DNA of 36,991 nucleotides from Chitinophagaceae bacterium (GTDB taxonomy: Bacteria > Bacteroidota > Bacteroidia > Chitinophagales > Chitinophagaceae), in NCBI GenBank assembly GCA_020848815.1, contig JADLHL010000208.1, forward strand, positions 1 through 36,991, read 5' to 3'. Made by a program: the position numbers and the translations under genes. A model generated the notes under the pieces. That model was not told where the DNA came from. It saw only the letters and a program-made list of their open reading frames with translations, and ran no database searches. The number at the start of each line of letters is the position of its first letter. Within the stretch, counting starts at the first letter, position 1. Positions 26,539 to 33,278 of the stretch are shown here, in pieces.

Positions 26539-26765
26539 ACCTGTCTCTCTTTTCTGTCGGGCAAAGCCTTTTGTATGTTCCGGCCTTGCTCCATTGGTTT
26601 ACAATTGCTTTTGTGAACGATGATTAGGCTGCAAAAAATTGCCTATAGCATGGGCTACAGGCAAGTAGTTTTCAGCGTGTGGCAAAATAACAGCATTTTC
26701 TGCATGCAGTTTCCTGTACTCACCCGCTGTTTTTTTTATGACATTGCTTTTACAGACCTGCGGTT

Positions 26766-27848
26766 TTATGCAGGAAAAACGACACCTGTTTTACTACTCA
26801 AGGCGGCCAAATCTTGTACCACGGCATCAACCAACGGAATACCGGTGGTGGCACGGATCGCTTCCATTTCCCGCTCCGGATCGCCGGGTACCAGCACTTG
26901 CTGTTCAGGGTTAGATGGTGTCGCATTTTTGAAACGGGTAATCCAGTTGTCCATGTGTTGTTTGAACTCATCAGCCGGTCGGAAACCGTCGATGCGCATG
27001 GCGCCGAGGAAATGACCCAGCCCCTCACCCGGCATATTGTCGGGCATGGGTACATAGGCCGGAAAGGGCGGTGCCCACGGGCCATAACTGGCACCACTGA
27101 GCACGGCACTAAAAATATCTACGATGCTACCGAGTGCATAGCCCTTGTGACTGCCATGCTCCCGGTCGCCGCCGAGGGGCAACAAGGCGCCGCCTTTTTT
27201 CAATGCGTTGGCATCGGTGGTGGGTTCGCCATCGGCATTCTGCACCCAACCCAGTGGGGCTTCGGCATTTTTGCGTTGTAAAATTTCGAGCTTGCCATTG
27301 GCAGCGGTAGTGGTAGCAAAATCGGCCACAAATGCCGGCTGCTCACCAGCAGGAATGGCTACGCAAATGGGATTGGTGCCAAGCATTTTTTCTTTGCTGA
27401 AAGTGGGCGTTACCAAGGCACTGGCGTTGGTCATGGCCCAACCAATCATATCGTGTTGCAAGGCCATCATGGCATGATAACCGGCAATGCCGAAGTGGTT
27501 GCTGTTTTTGACACTCACCCAACCGCTACCTACGTTGGTGGCTTTATCAATAGCCACTTGCATGGCTTTGGGCGCCACCACCAAACCGAGTCCTTTATCG
27601 CCGTCAACCACTGCAGTGCTCGGTGTTTCGTGTACTACCCGCACATTAGGTTTGGGGTTGATGCGACCCGCTTCGTACAGCCGCCAGTAGCCGCTAAGGC
27701 GGGCAATGCCGTGGCTATCGATGCCCCGCAAATCGGCACTCAGCAAAACGTTGGTGGCGAGTTGTGCATCGGCTTCGGGGCAGCCCATGGCTAAAAAAGT
27801 GTGCAGCGTAAACTGCTGCAAAAGGTTGTATGCAAATACCTGCTCCAT
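26766..27848 (-). CDS. Ldh-family (malate/L-lactate type) NAD(P)-dependent dehydrogenase
   Basis: Member of the sulfolactate/malate/ureidoglycolate/2,3-diketogulonate dehydrogenase family, which reduces or oxidises 2-oxo/2-hydroxy acids with NAD(P)H and lacks a Rossmann fold. The 360-residue product shows LLSADLRGIDSHGIARLSGYW (with the catalytic His), VSVKNSNHFGIAGYHAM, and TNASALVTPTFSKEKMLGTNPICVAIP. FVADFATTTAANGKLE and GSHKGYALGSIVDIFSAVLSG then form the NAD contact. The exact substrate cannot be read. I start at ATG 27848; a TTG three codons upstream is unlikely. TACCTTGC ends five bases before the ATG and is a near match to the -7 box, laid out as in front of rimO. The upstream region begins with the tandem hairpin repeat. 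Confidence 0.9.
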   Translation of the reverse strand: MEQVFAYNLLQQFTLHTFLAMGCPEADAQLATNVLLSADLRGIDSHGIARLSGYWRLYEAGRINPKPNVRVVHETPSTAVVDGDKGLGLVVAPKAMQVAIDKATNVGSGWVSVKNSNHFGIAGYHAMMALQHDMIGWAMTNASALVTPTFSKEKMLGTNPICVAIPAGEQPAFVADFATTTAANGKLEILQRKNAEAPLGWVQNADGEPTTDANALKKGGALLPLGGDREHGSHKGYALGSIVDIFSAVLSGASYGPWAPPFPAYVPMPDNMPGEGLGHFLGAMRIDGFRPADEFKQHMDNWITRFKNATPSNPEQQVLVPGDPEREMEAIRATTGIPLVDAVVQDLAALSSKTGVVFPA

Positions 27849-27890
27849 GCGCCGCAAGGTAGGTTGTTTTTGGGAGGTAGATGGGGAACG

Positions 27891-28142
27891 AATGGGACGC
27901 GGATTTTACTGATGAAACGGATTTTCGCTGATTGTTTTGATGGCCACAAATTCACGGATTAGATAAATGCAAAAGAACTTTTATAGCCCTGAAAGGGCGA
28001 ACTCATGTAGCCACGGGTGTAGCCCGTGGTAAGGCATGCCGCCCCAATAATTTAAGCCCTGAAAGGGCGGAATAAATGGAAATGGATGAGCACTTTTTTT
28101 TAGTATCGAAATGTCACAGGCCAGAGGCCTGCGACAGAATTA
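27891..28142. repeat. tandem hairpin-rich repeat, copy 1
   Basis: First of two direct copies at a period of 274 bases, in the 730-bp gene-free stretch 27849-28578. In order it holds a 70-base lead starting AATGGGACGCGGATTTTACT; hairpin H1 GCCCTGAAAGGGC (27986-27998); hairpin H2 CCACGGGTGTAGCCCGTGG (28011-28029); a second H1 (28056-28068); and hairpin H3, TGTCACAGGCC / GGCCTGCGACA (28112-28136), with one A-C mismatch. No coding potential or transposase. It resembles REP/BIME-like intergenic repeats of Bacteroidota, but that assignment is inference. Confidence 0.85.
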
Positions 28143-28164
28143 GGAATGACAATGGGCAGCGAAA

Positions 28165-28415
28165 AATGGGACGCGGATTTTACTGATGAAACGGATTTTC
28201 GCTGATTGTTTTCATGGCCACAAATTCACGGATTGGATAGATTCAAAAGATGTTTTTCAGCCCTGAAAGGGCGAACTCATTTAGCCACGGGTGTAGCCCG
28301 TGGTACAGGATGCAACCCAAACACCTAAGCCCTGAAAGGGTGGAATAAATGTATACAGATAAGGTGTTGAGTTGAGTAACGGAATGTCGCAGGCCGGAGG
28401 CCTGCGACAGAATTA
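28165..28415. repeat. tandem hairpin-rich repeat, copy 2
   Basis: Second copy, same order: the lead (28165-28234, only two or three differences from copy 1); H1 at 28260-28272; H2 at 28285-28303; a second H1 with GCCCTGAAAGGGT (28329-28341); and H3 at 28385-28409, where TGTCGCAGGCC / GGCCTGCGACA is a perfect 11-bp stem. The linkers after H2 differ strongly from copy 1, while the hairpins are kept. From 28416 to 28532 I see nothing recognisable before the terminator of the next gene. Confidence 0.85.
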
Positions 28416-28532
28416 CGAGTTGGTAAATGTTGAGTGATGCACTGCAGTACAAGTGAGTGACACAACCAGGATGCTATAAGCACTTGGCTGACAAATAAAA
28501 AATGTACTCTTTGTTTATTGGTACTGCATAAA

Positions 28533-28559
28533 AAAAGCGACCTCAGAGAGATCGCTTTT
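28533..28559 (-). terminator. intrinsic terminator of the membrane-protein gene
   Basis: On the minus strand AAAAGCGATCTC / GAGGTCGCTTTT (12 bp, one T-G wobble, loop TCT) is followed by further T residues (28530-28532). It begins 19 bases after the stop of the gene at 28579-29043. Confidence 0.88.
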
Positions 28560-28578
28560 GGAATATTGTAATAGAGGA

Positions 28579-29043
28579 TTACATACCTGGCAGCCAGGGG
28601 CGGCCTACACCTTCACGCCATGGCCAAGGCATGCTGGCCAAAATAATAATGAGGGCAATGGTATATAAAATGAGGGCACGACGGTGTTTTACAAAATCGT
28701 TGAACTGCTTTTTGCGAACGCCGTAACCGAGGGTAACCAATACAATGGCGAGAATCATACCGATGCCATGTTCTACAGCCCAATAGCGGTATTCTGCATT
28801 CTTCATGGTTTCGCCCATGCCCAGGGTTTTGATGCGTTCCAAGCCAACGCCGCCGGCGAAGTACTGAAACAAACCTAACAGCAACATGATGTGGCTGGCA
28901 ATCATGAGGAACAAACCGAGCTTACGGTCTTTTTCGCCATAAGGCTGCGCCGATGCCGTAGCATGACGATACACATTCAACAACAACAAAATAAGGATGA
29001 CCCAGCGAAGCACATTGTGCAAATGAACTGAACCTGCGTACAT
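28579..29043 (-). CDS. four-helix membrane protein, conserved in Bacteroidota, possible haem protein
   Basis: Function not established. The 154-residue product from ATG 29043 has four membrane segments at about 10-27, 42-62, 88-107 and 121-139. His7 and His9 lie at the start of helix 1 (GSVHLHNVLRW), His51 is in helix 2 (IASHIMLLLG), His92 in helix 3 (WAVEHGIGM) and His120 at helix 4 (VKHRRAL). It ends with the motif MPWPWREGVGRPWLPGM. I recall this pattern as a conserved Bacteroidota family sometimes labelled cytochrome b-like; the label is weak. Haem or metal binding by the helix histidines is inference. The frame opens 20 codons earlier, but that part is basic and not family-like. It is 91 bases downstream of the TolB-like gene on the same strand, probably cotranscribed, and ends at a hairpin. 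Confidence 0.8.
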   Translation of the reverse strand: MYAGSVHLHNVLRWVILILLLLNVYRHATASAQPYGEKDRKLGLFLMIASHIMLLLGLFQYFAGGVGLERIKTLGMGETMKNAEYRYWAVEHGIGMILAIVLVTLGYGVRKKQFNDFVKHRRALILYTIALIIILASMPWPWREGVGRPWLPGM

Positions 29044-29134
29044 ACAAAATGATTTTTTTGATTGAAGCAAAGGAAAGCGTTTTTGCAACTGCTTGCCTAT
29101 CAATTTACCATAACCGTAAAAGACAGCGTTTGGT

Positions 29135-30244
29135 TTATTCTTCTACCCAATCGGCCAAAAACACATTGGTATCACGGGTGCCACCATTGTTGCGGTTGCT
29201 GCAAAACAAGATTTTTTTGCCGCTGTAGCTAAACATGGGGAAGGCATCAAAACCCTGATCACGACTTACTTTGGTGAGGTTGCTTCCATCTTCATTAATC
29301 ATGTACAGGTTGAAAGGAAAGCCCCGCTTGTACTCATGGTTGCTGGCAAAGAGAATGCGTTTGCTATCGGGCATGTACGTTGGGGCCCAGTTGGCCTGAC
29401 CATAGGCTGTTACCTTTTTTGGATTGCTGCCATCGGCATTGGCAATCCACACTTCCATATTGGTCGGCGCTACCAGGTTTTCAGCCAGCAAATCTTTGTA
29501 GGCTTTAATGTCGTCGGGTGTGGTGGGGCGTGAAGCTCTCCAGATAATCTTTTTACCATCGGGGCTAAACCAGGCACCGCCATCGTAGCCCAGCATATTG
29601 GTTACCTGCTTTTCCTTACCGGTTTTCAGGTCCATAATCCACAGTTCGAGGTCGCCGCTCTTGGTGCTGGTGTACAGCATTTTTTTACCATCGGGGCTCA
29701 GGGTAGCTTCGGCATCGTAGCCCTTGGCATTGGTCAATTGCTTTACAATTTTACCATCGTAATCGGCCATGAAAATGTCGTAACTGTCGTAGAGCGGCCA
29801 AATGTATTTGTTGCCATACTTGCTGCGGTCGGGCACCGGCGGGCAATCGCTTGAACCCAAGTGAGTGCTGGCGTAAATCACGTGCTTGCCATCTTTGGTA
29901 AATGCACCGCAGGTAGTGCGGCCTTTACCGGTGCTCACCATTTTGTAGGTAAACTTTTCGCCGGGTGCAGGCACTTTGCCAATAAACATCTGATCGCAGG
30001 TGATACCTTCTTTAGGGTTGGTCTTCTGGAAAATAATCCACTGATCATCGAAGCTGAAATAAGCTTCGGCATTGTCGCCACCAAAAGTGAGTTGTTGAAT
30101 GTTGCGAAGGTTTTTCTCGTCGGCATAACGAAGCGAATCTGTAGACACCAGCTCCATGGGCGACACTTTTCCGGTAAAAGAAAACAAAACAGCTCCGGCT
30201 ATCAGGAGCAATACAGGCAGCATCAGTTTATTCATGCGGTTCAT
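29135..30244 (-). CDS. exported TolB-like beta-propeller protein (PD40 repeats)
   Basis: Exported propeller protein of 369 residues. The N-terminal signal segment is residues 4-24 (MNKLMLPVLLLIAGAVLFSF), which may stay as an anchor. WD40-like PD40 repeats follow, each with a (S)PDGKK turn: FTKDGKHVIYAST (about 115), LSPDGKKMLYTSTKSGDLELW (about 190), FSPDGKKIIWRAS (about 233), YMPDSKRILFASNHE (about 293) and FSYSGKKILFCSNRN (about 340). Relatives include TolB and the propeller half of prolyl oligopeptidases; no peptidase domain is present. A binding or scaffold role in the periplasm or on the surface is likely, the partner unknown. ATG 30244 is used; the ATG three codons later is also possible. 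A TACTTTTG promoter box lies 14 bases upstream. Confidence 0.85.
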   Translation of the reverse strand: MNRMNKLMLPVLLLIAGAVLFSFTGKVSPMELVSTDSLRYADEKNLRNIQQLTFGGDNAEAYFSFDDQWIIFQKTNPKEGITCDQMFIGKVPAPGEKFTYKMVSTGKGRTTCGAFTKDGKHVIYASTHLGSSDCPPVPDRSKYGNKYIWPLYDSYDIFMADYDGKIVKQLTNAKGYDAEATLSPDGKKMLYTSTKSGDLELWIMDLKTGKEKQVTNMLGYDGGAWFSPDGKKIIWRASRPTTPDDIKAYKDLLAENLVAPTNMEVWIANADGSNPKKVTAYGQANWAPTYMPDSKRILFASNHEYKRGFPFNLYMINEDGSNLTKVSRDQGFDAFPMFSYSGKKILFCSNRNNGGTRDTNVFLADWVEE

Positions 30245-30258
30245 TTTTGGCTATCCGG

Positions 30259-30266
30259 CAAAAGTA
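30259..30266 (-). promoter_or_regulatory. -7 box of the TolB-like gene
   Basis: TACTTTTG on the minus strand, an exact TAnnTTTG match, 14 bases before ATG 30244. The predicted leader is under ten bases. No clear -33 TTG at the normal distance. Confidence 0.45.
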
Positions 30267-30403
30267 ACTCCCCCGCCGGGTTTCATTTGTCATGCCTTTG
30301 TCCGATTTGGCGGAGGTATGCAAATGATGGTACGAACGTTGACGAGGGTGCCCACAATACGCAACAGCTATTTATGCGTTATTTGCAGCAAATAGAACGA
30401 AGC

Positions 30404-31228
30404 ATGTTTTGTAGAAAAATAGTGGTGTTGATGGCTGTGCTGAGCAGTGTTCTGATAGCCTGCGACAACAACGGTGCAGCAGACAAGACAGCAGCAACAA
30501 CAACGGCTGCCAGCAAAGACCCGGTGCTGGCCGGCATGGAACAACAAATAGCCCAATATCCGGATAGTGTGGTGCTGGTAGACCGGTTGATAGATACACT
30601 CAGCCAACGCAATGAAACCGATGCCGCGGCGGCCTGGTGCGATACATTGTTGCAACGCGACACAGTCAATAATTTGATTTATAGTTTGGTAAAAGCCGAT
30701 TTGTACAGAGCGGCACAGCAATACCCGAAAGCCATTGCTGCGTATGAATATTATTTGCAACGCAAAGCTGATGAGCCCAGTATTTTTTTGAGCCTCGCCA
30801 ATACTTTAGCCGAAGCCGGCGACAAAAGAGTGCTTACATTTTGCCCGCAAATTGTACGGCAGTTTCCTACCCGTGAAGTGTATACAGGTGTGTGCTACGT
30901 AAAAGGCATTTATTACAATACCATTAAAAATTACGCTCAGGCACGGGCCTGGATGGACAGCACGATTCGTTACGATTATGCTTTTTCAGATGCCTACATG
31001 GAAAAAGGCTTCGCTTGGTTTGATGAAGGCAATGCTGCACAAGCTGCTGCCACTTTTGCCAAGCTGGTAGAGATTGATGCCAAGAATGCAGAGGCCTGGT
31101 ATTGGCTGGGTAAAAGCGAAGAAACCGCGGGCCGCAAAGCCGCTGCCATCAAGGCTTACGAACGTTGTGTGCTCATAAGCAACAAAATACCAGAAGCGAA
31201 GGAAGCACTGGAGCGGTTGGATAAATAA
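30404..31228 (+). CDS. TPR-repeat lipoprotein
   Basis: Envelope lipoprotein of 274 residues with tetratricopeptide repeats; TPR proteins act as protein-binding scaffolds, partner unknown. The signal MFCRKIVVLMAVLSSVLIAC has Cys20 as the acylated residue. A Thr/Ala-rich linker (25-40) follows. The repeats span about 60-270; the clearest are AAQQYPKAIAAYEYYLQRKADEPS, NYAQARAWMDSTIRYDYAFSDA, NAAQAAATFAKLVEIDAKNAEAW and GRKAAAIKAYERCVLISNKIPEA. The frame is open far upstream (to 29861), but that part runs antisense to the propeller gene and is not protein-like. ATG 30404 gives a textbook lipoprotein signal; an ATG at 30374 is possible but puts ten residues ahead of it. It is divergent from the propeller gene. 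Confidence 0.87.
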   Translation: MFCRKIVVLMAVLSSVLIACDNNGAADKTAATTTAASKDPVLAGMEQQIAQYPDSVVLVDRLIDTLSQRNETDAAAAWCDTLLQRDTVNNLIYSLVKADLYRAAQQYPKAIAAYEYYLQRKADEPSIFLSLANTLAEAGDKRVLTFCPQIVRQFPTREVYTGVCYVKGIYYNTIKNYAQARAWMDSTIRYDYAFSDAYMEKGFAWFDEGNAAQAAATFAKLVEIDAKNAEAWYWLGKSEETAGRKAAAIKAYERCVLISNKIPEAKEALERLDK

Positions 31229-31461
31229 GGTGTTGGGTTGGCAGGTTTGTTGATTTAATGATTTACAAACTTTATTACGTTTCAGCCGTTTTTTCACTGT
31301 TAGAAATTCATCTCAGCAAAGCATATGTACGGGTAGTCAACATGGTCAATGTTCTTCTTTTGTGCACAGCATTTTATTAGTTGTGCTTATATTGTTGAAA
31401 GCTGCCACCTCATAAACTTTCGATAAACCTTTACCTCACTACATTTTCAATTATTAAACCA

Positions 31462-32346
31462 ATGAAAAAGTTTCCAAGAATTCTGGCCACACTACTTATT
31501 GTACTCATTGTTGCTTTTGCCAGTTATGGCATTATGAAAGCAGGCATAGGCAACTACGTACAAAATGCATCCTTTATTACAACTGGTCTTATCGTTATTG
31601 GGTTTGCTTTACTAGTTTACCTGAGTTACAAAGCTGTTCGATATTTATGGATGACGGCCCTGATGGCAACAGTTATTTTAAGTGGTTGCAATTATGCAAA
31701 ATCGAATCAGCAAGTTTTGGTGAGCACGGACTGCGGCATGACTTGGGAGGCCATCAACGCAGGTGATGCCGTTCCTAAAGGAACAATGAACCCTTGCTAC
31801 ATGAAAGTGGTGATTCCGAATTTTCCTATGCAGGGAGAGTCGAAGTTTATTGGCAATTTAAAAGACCGGGTGAAAGTGAATGTGGAAATTGATTATGACT
31901 ATTCAATCACCAACGGGCTATCCTTTATAAAAGAAGCCAAATCATTAGGCAAAGCAAATGCGGATGCAGATGCAGATGAAGCCTTGAATAGTGTAGCATT
32001 TGAAAGTGCAGAAAACAGGGTTATCGATAAAAGAATAAGAGAAGTGGCTAAAAGCCTTTTTCTGAATGAAGACATTGTAGATATGGAGCAAGCCGATTTG
32101 GAGGAGAAACTGGAAATTGAATCCAACAAACTGTTGGAAAAATATGGCGTAAGGCTGAATTTTCTGACCCTCACTTTCATCCCCGATGAGCAAACAAGAC
32201 AAGCCATTGATGTAGCTACTGCCATGAGAATTTATGAAAGCAAAGGCATTAAAGAAGTAGGTGAAAAAGTGATTGCAGCAAGAGCAGGTGCGCCAAAAAT
32301 TGTTGTTGAAAATAAAAACGAATCAGCGCCAAAGGTGGAGCAGTAA
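31462..32346 (+). CDS. SPFH/prohibitin-like membrane protein
   Basis: Probably an SPFH (band 7/HflK-like) protein, a class that builds ring scaffolds on membranes and often controls proteases. The 294-residue product has membrane segments at about 7-25 and 39-58 and a third hydrophobic stretch at 62-75 ending in LSGC (Cys76), which looks like a lipobox. The later part has the SPFH pattern: VLVSTDCGMTWEAI, then DRVKVNVEIDYDYSI, then NRVIDKRIREVAKSLFL. A charged helix near 205-225 leads to KYGVRLNFLTLTFIPDEQTRQAID, the strand-turn before the flotillin-type coiled coil. An internal ATG at 31651 would give a 231-residue lipoprotein starting MTALMATVILSGC. Which start is used, or both, is open. 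The 233-bp region upstream shows no clear promoter box. Confidence 0.72.
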   Translation: MKKFPRILATLLIVLIVAFASYGIMKAGIGNYVQNASFITTGLIVIGFALLVYLSYKAVRYLWMTALMATVILSGCNYAKSNQQVLVSTDCGMTWEAINAGDAVPKGTMNPCYMKVVIPNFPMQGESKFIGNLKDRVKVNVEIDYDYSITNGLSFIKEAKSLGKANADADADEALNSVAFESAENRVIDKRIREVAKSLFLNEDIVDMEQADLEEKLEIESNKLLEKYGVRLNFLTLTFIPDEQTRQAIDVATAMRIYESKGIKEVGEKVIAARAGAPKIVVENKNESAPKVEQ

Positions 32347-32370
32347 GGTTATCGGTTGAATGGTTGGGAA

Positions 32371-32453
32371 GTTAGCAAGTTGAAGCCTTTGTAATTGAAC
32401 TTGTAAACACGTGAACTTGGGAACTTGTGAACATTGAAACTTGGAAACTCGAA
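32371..32453. repeat. degenerate AACTTG-type short repeats
   Basis: About 80 bases between the SPFH-like gene and rpe carry many imperfect copies of (G)AACTTG and its relatives (AAGTTGAA, GAACTTGTAA, GAACTTGGGAAC, GAAACTTGGAAA), in both orientations at the start. They are not regular enough to be a microsatellite. Similar drifting AACTTG/CAAGTT tracts are frequent between genes in Bacteroidota, as I recall. The last copy supplies the TTG of a possible rpe promoter. Confidence 0.6.
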
Positions 32454-32470
32454 ATCAAACTCGACATTTG
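32441..32470 (+). promoter_or_regulatory. candidate rpe promoter
   Basis: TTG at 32441-32443 and GACATTTG at 32463-32470 are 19 bases apart. The second box matches TAnnTTTG except for its first base. It lies 26 bases before the rpe ATG. The TTG belongs to the short-repeat tract. Confidence 0.4.
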
Positions 32471-32496
32471 CCGCAAATTAAACAACCGCTGATTGT

Positions 32497-33144
32497 ATGG
32501 CATTGATTGCTCCTTCGCTGCTGGCAGCCGATTTTCTGCATTTGGATGCAGCCCTTCGCATGGTGAACGATTCGCAGGCAGATTGGTTGCACCTCGATGT
32601 AATGGATGGTCGTTTTGTGCCCAACATCAGCTTTGGATTGCCCGTTATTGAAAGCCTGCGCAAAGCCACCAGCAAACCCTTCGATGTACACCTGATGATT
32701 TTGGAGCCGGAGAAATATGCGGAAGCATTCAAGAAAGCAGGCGCTGATATTTTGACGGTACACATCGAAGCTTGTCCGCACTTGCACCGCAATGTGCAGC
32801 AAATAAAAAGCCTGGGCATGAAAGCTGGTGTGGCGCTGAATCCGCATACGCCTATTGCCAGCCTCGACAATATTTTAGGCGACATAGATCTGGTGTGTTT
32901 GATGAGTGTAAACCCCGGTTTTGGTGGTCAGTCTTTCATCCCCGGCACCATCGACAAAATCAAGCAGCTACGCCAAATGATTGATGCACGTGGCCTGCAG
33001 GTAGATATTGAAATTGATGGCGGCGTGGGTGAAAAGAATGCCGCTGAAATTGCTGCTGCTGGTGCAACGGTGCTCGTTGCGGGTAGTTCGGTATTCAACG
33101 CTGCAGACCCTATTGCAGCAGTAGCCAAATTGAAAAATTTGTAA
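32497..33144 (+). CDS. rpe: ribulose-phosphate 3-epimerase
   Basis: Interconverts ribulose 5-phosphate and xylulose 5-phosphate in the pentose phosphate pathway; cytoplasmic TIM barrel. The 215-residue product has all signatures: IAPSLLAADFLHLD (4-17), WLHLDVMDGRFVPNISFG (30-47) with metal ligands His32 and Asp34, FDVHLMI (62-68) with His65, VCLMSVNPGFGGQSF, and VDIEIDGGVGEKNAAEIAAAGA with the second catalytic Asp. The tail VLVAGSSVFNAADP is the phosphate-binding end. ATG 32497 starts at the first strand. It is monocistronic, with its own candidate promoter and a strong terminator downstream. Confidence 0.97.
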   Translation: MALIAPSLLAADFLHLDAALRMVNDSQADWLHLDVMDGRFVPNISFGLPVIESLRKATSKPFDVHLMILEPEKYAEAFKKAGADILTVHIEACPHLHRNVQQIKSLGMKAGVALNPHTPIASLDNILGDIDLVCLMSVNPGFGGQSFIPGTIDKIKQLRQMIDARGLQVDIEIDGGVGEKNAAEIAAAGATVLVAGSSVFNAADPIAAVAKLKNL

Positions 33145-33160
33145 CAACATACTTCTGATA

Positions 33161-33194
33161 AAAAAGGCTGTACCCTGCGTACGGCCTTTTTTTT
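33161..33194 (+). terminator. rpe intrinsic terminator
   Basis: AAAAAGGCTGTAC / GTACGGCCTTTTT (33161-33173 and 33179-33191), a 13-bp stem with one T-G wobble and loop CCTGC, followed by three more T residues. Confidence 0.9.
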
Positions 33195-33278
33195 ATGTGC
33201 CCTGCTTCAACAAGATCAGGAATGTTGTGTTAGGCAAAATATCATACCATTTTCAGTCACTCCTTTTATCCGCCACGC

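Noticed and set aside
26539..26765. Leader peptide or riboswitch ahead of aspartate kinase
   Set aside because: I looked for a lysine-box-like structure or Lys/Thr-rich short frame in the 227-bp gap and saw only weak, short pairings and no attenuator-like T-tract.
27891..28415. CRISPR array
   Set aside because: Only two large direct copies with internal hairpins, no 25-40 base repeats with equal unique spacers and no cas genes.
28243..28452. Short open frame across copy 2 of the tandem repeat
   Set aside because: It runs through hairpins that are conserved as DNA structure, and copy 1 does not keep the frame.
28533..28559. Part of the repeat module
   Set aside because: It is a separate hairpin with a T-tract right after a stop codon on the minus strand, so it is an ordinary terminator.
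29861..30403. Long N-terminal extension of the TPR lipoprotein
   Set aside because: The extension runs antisense through the propeller gene and places a perfect lipoprotein signal 180 residues inside the protein.
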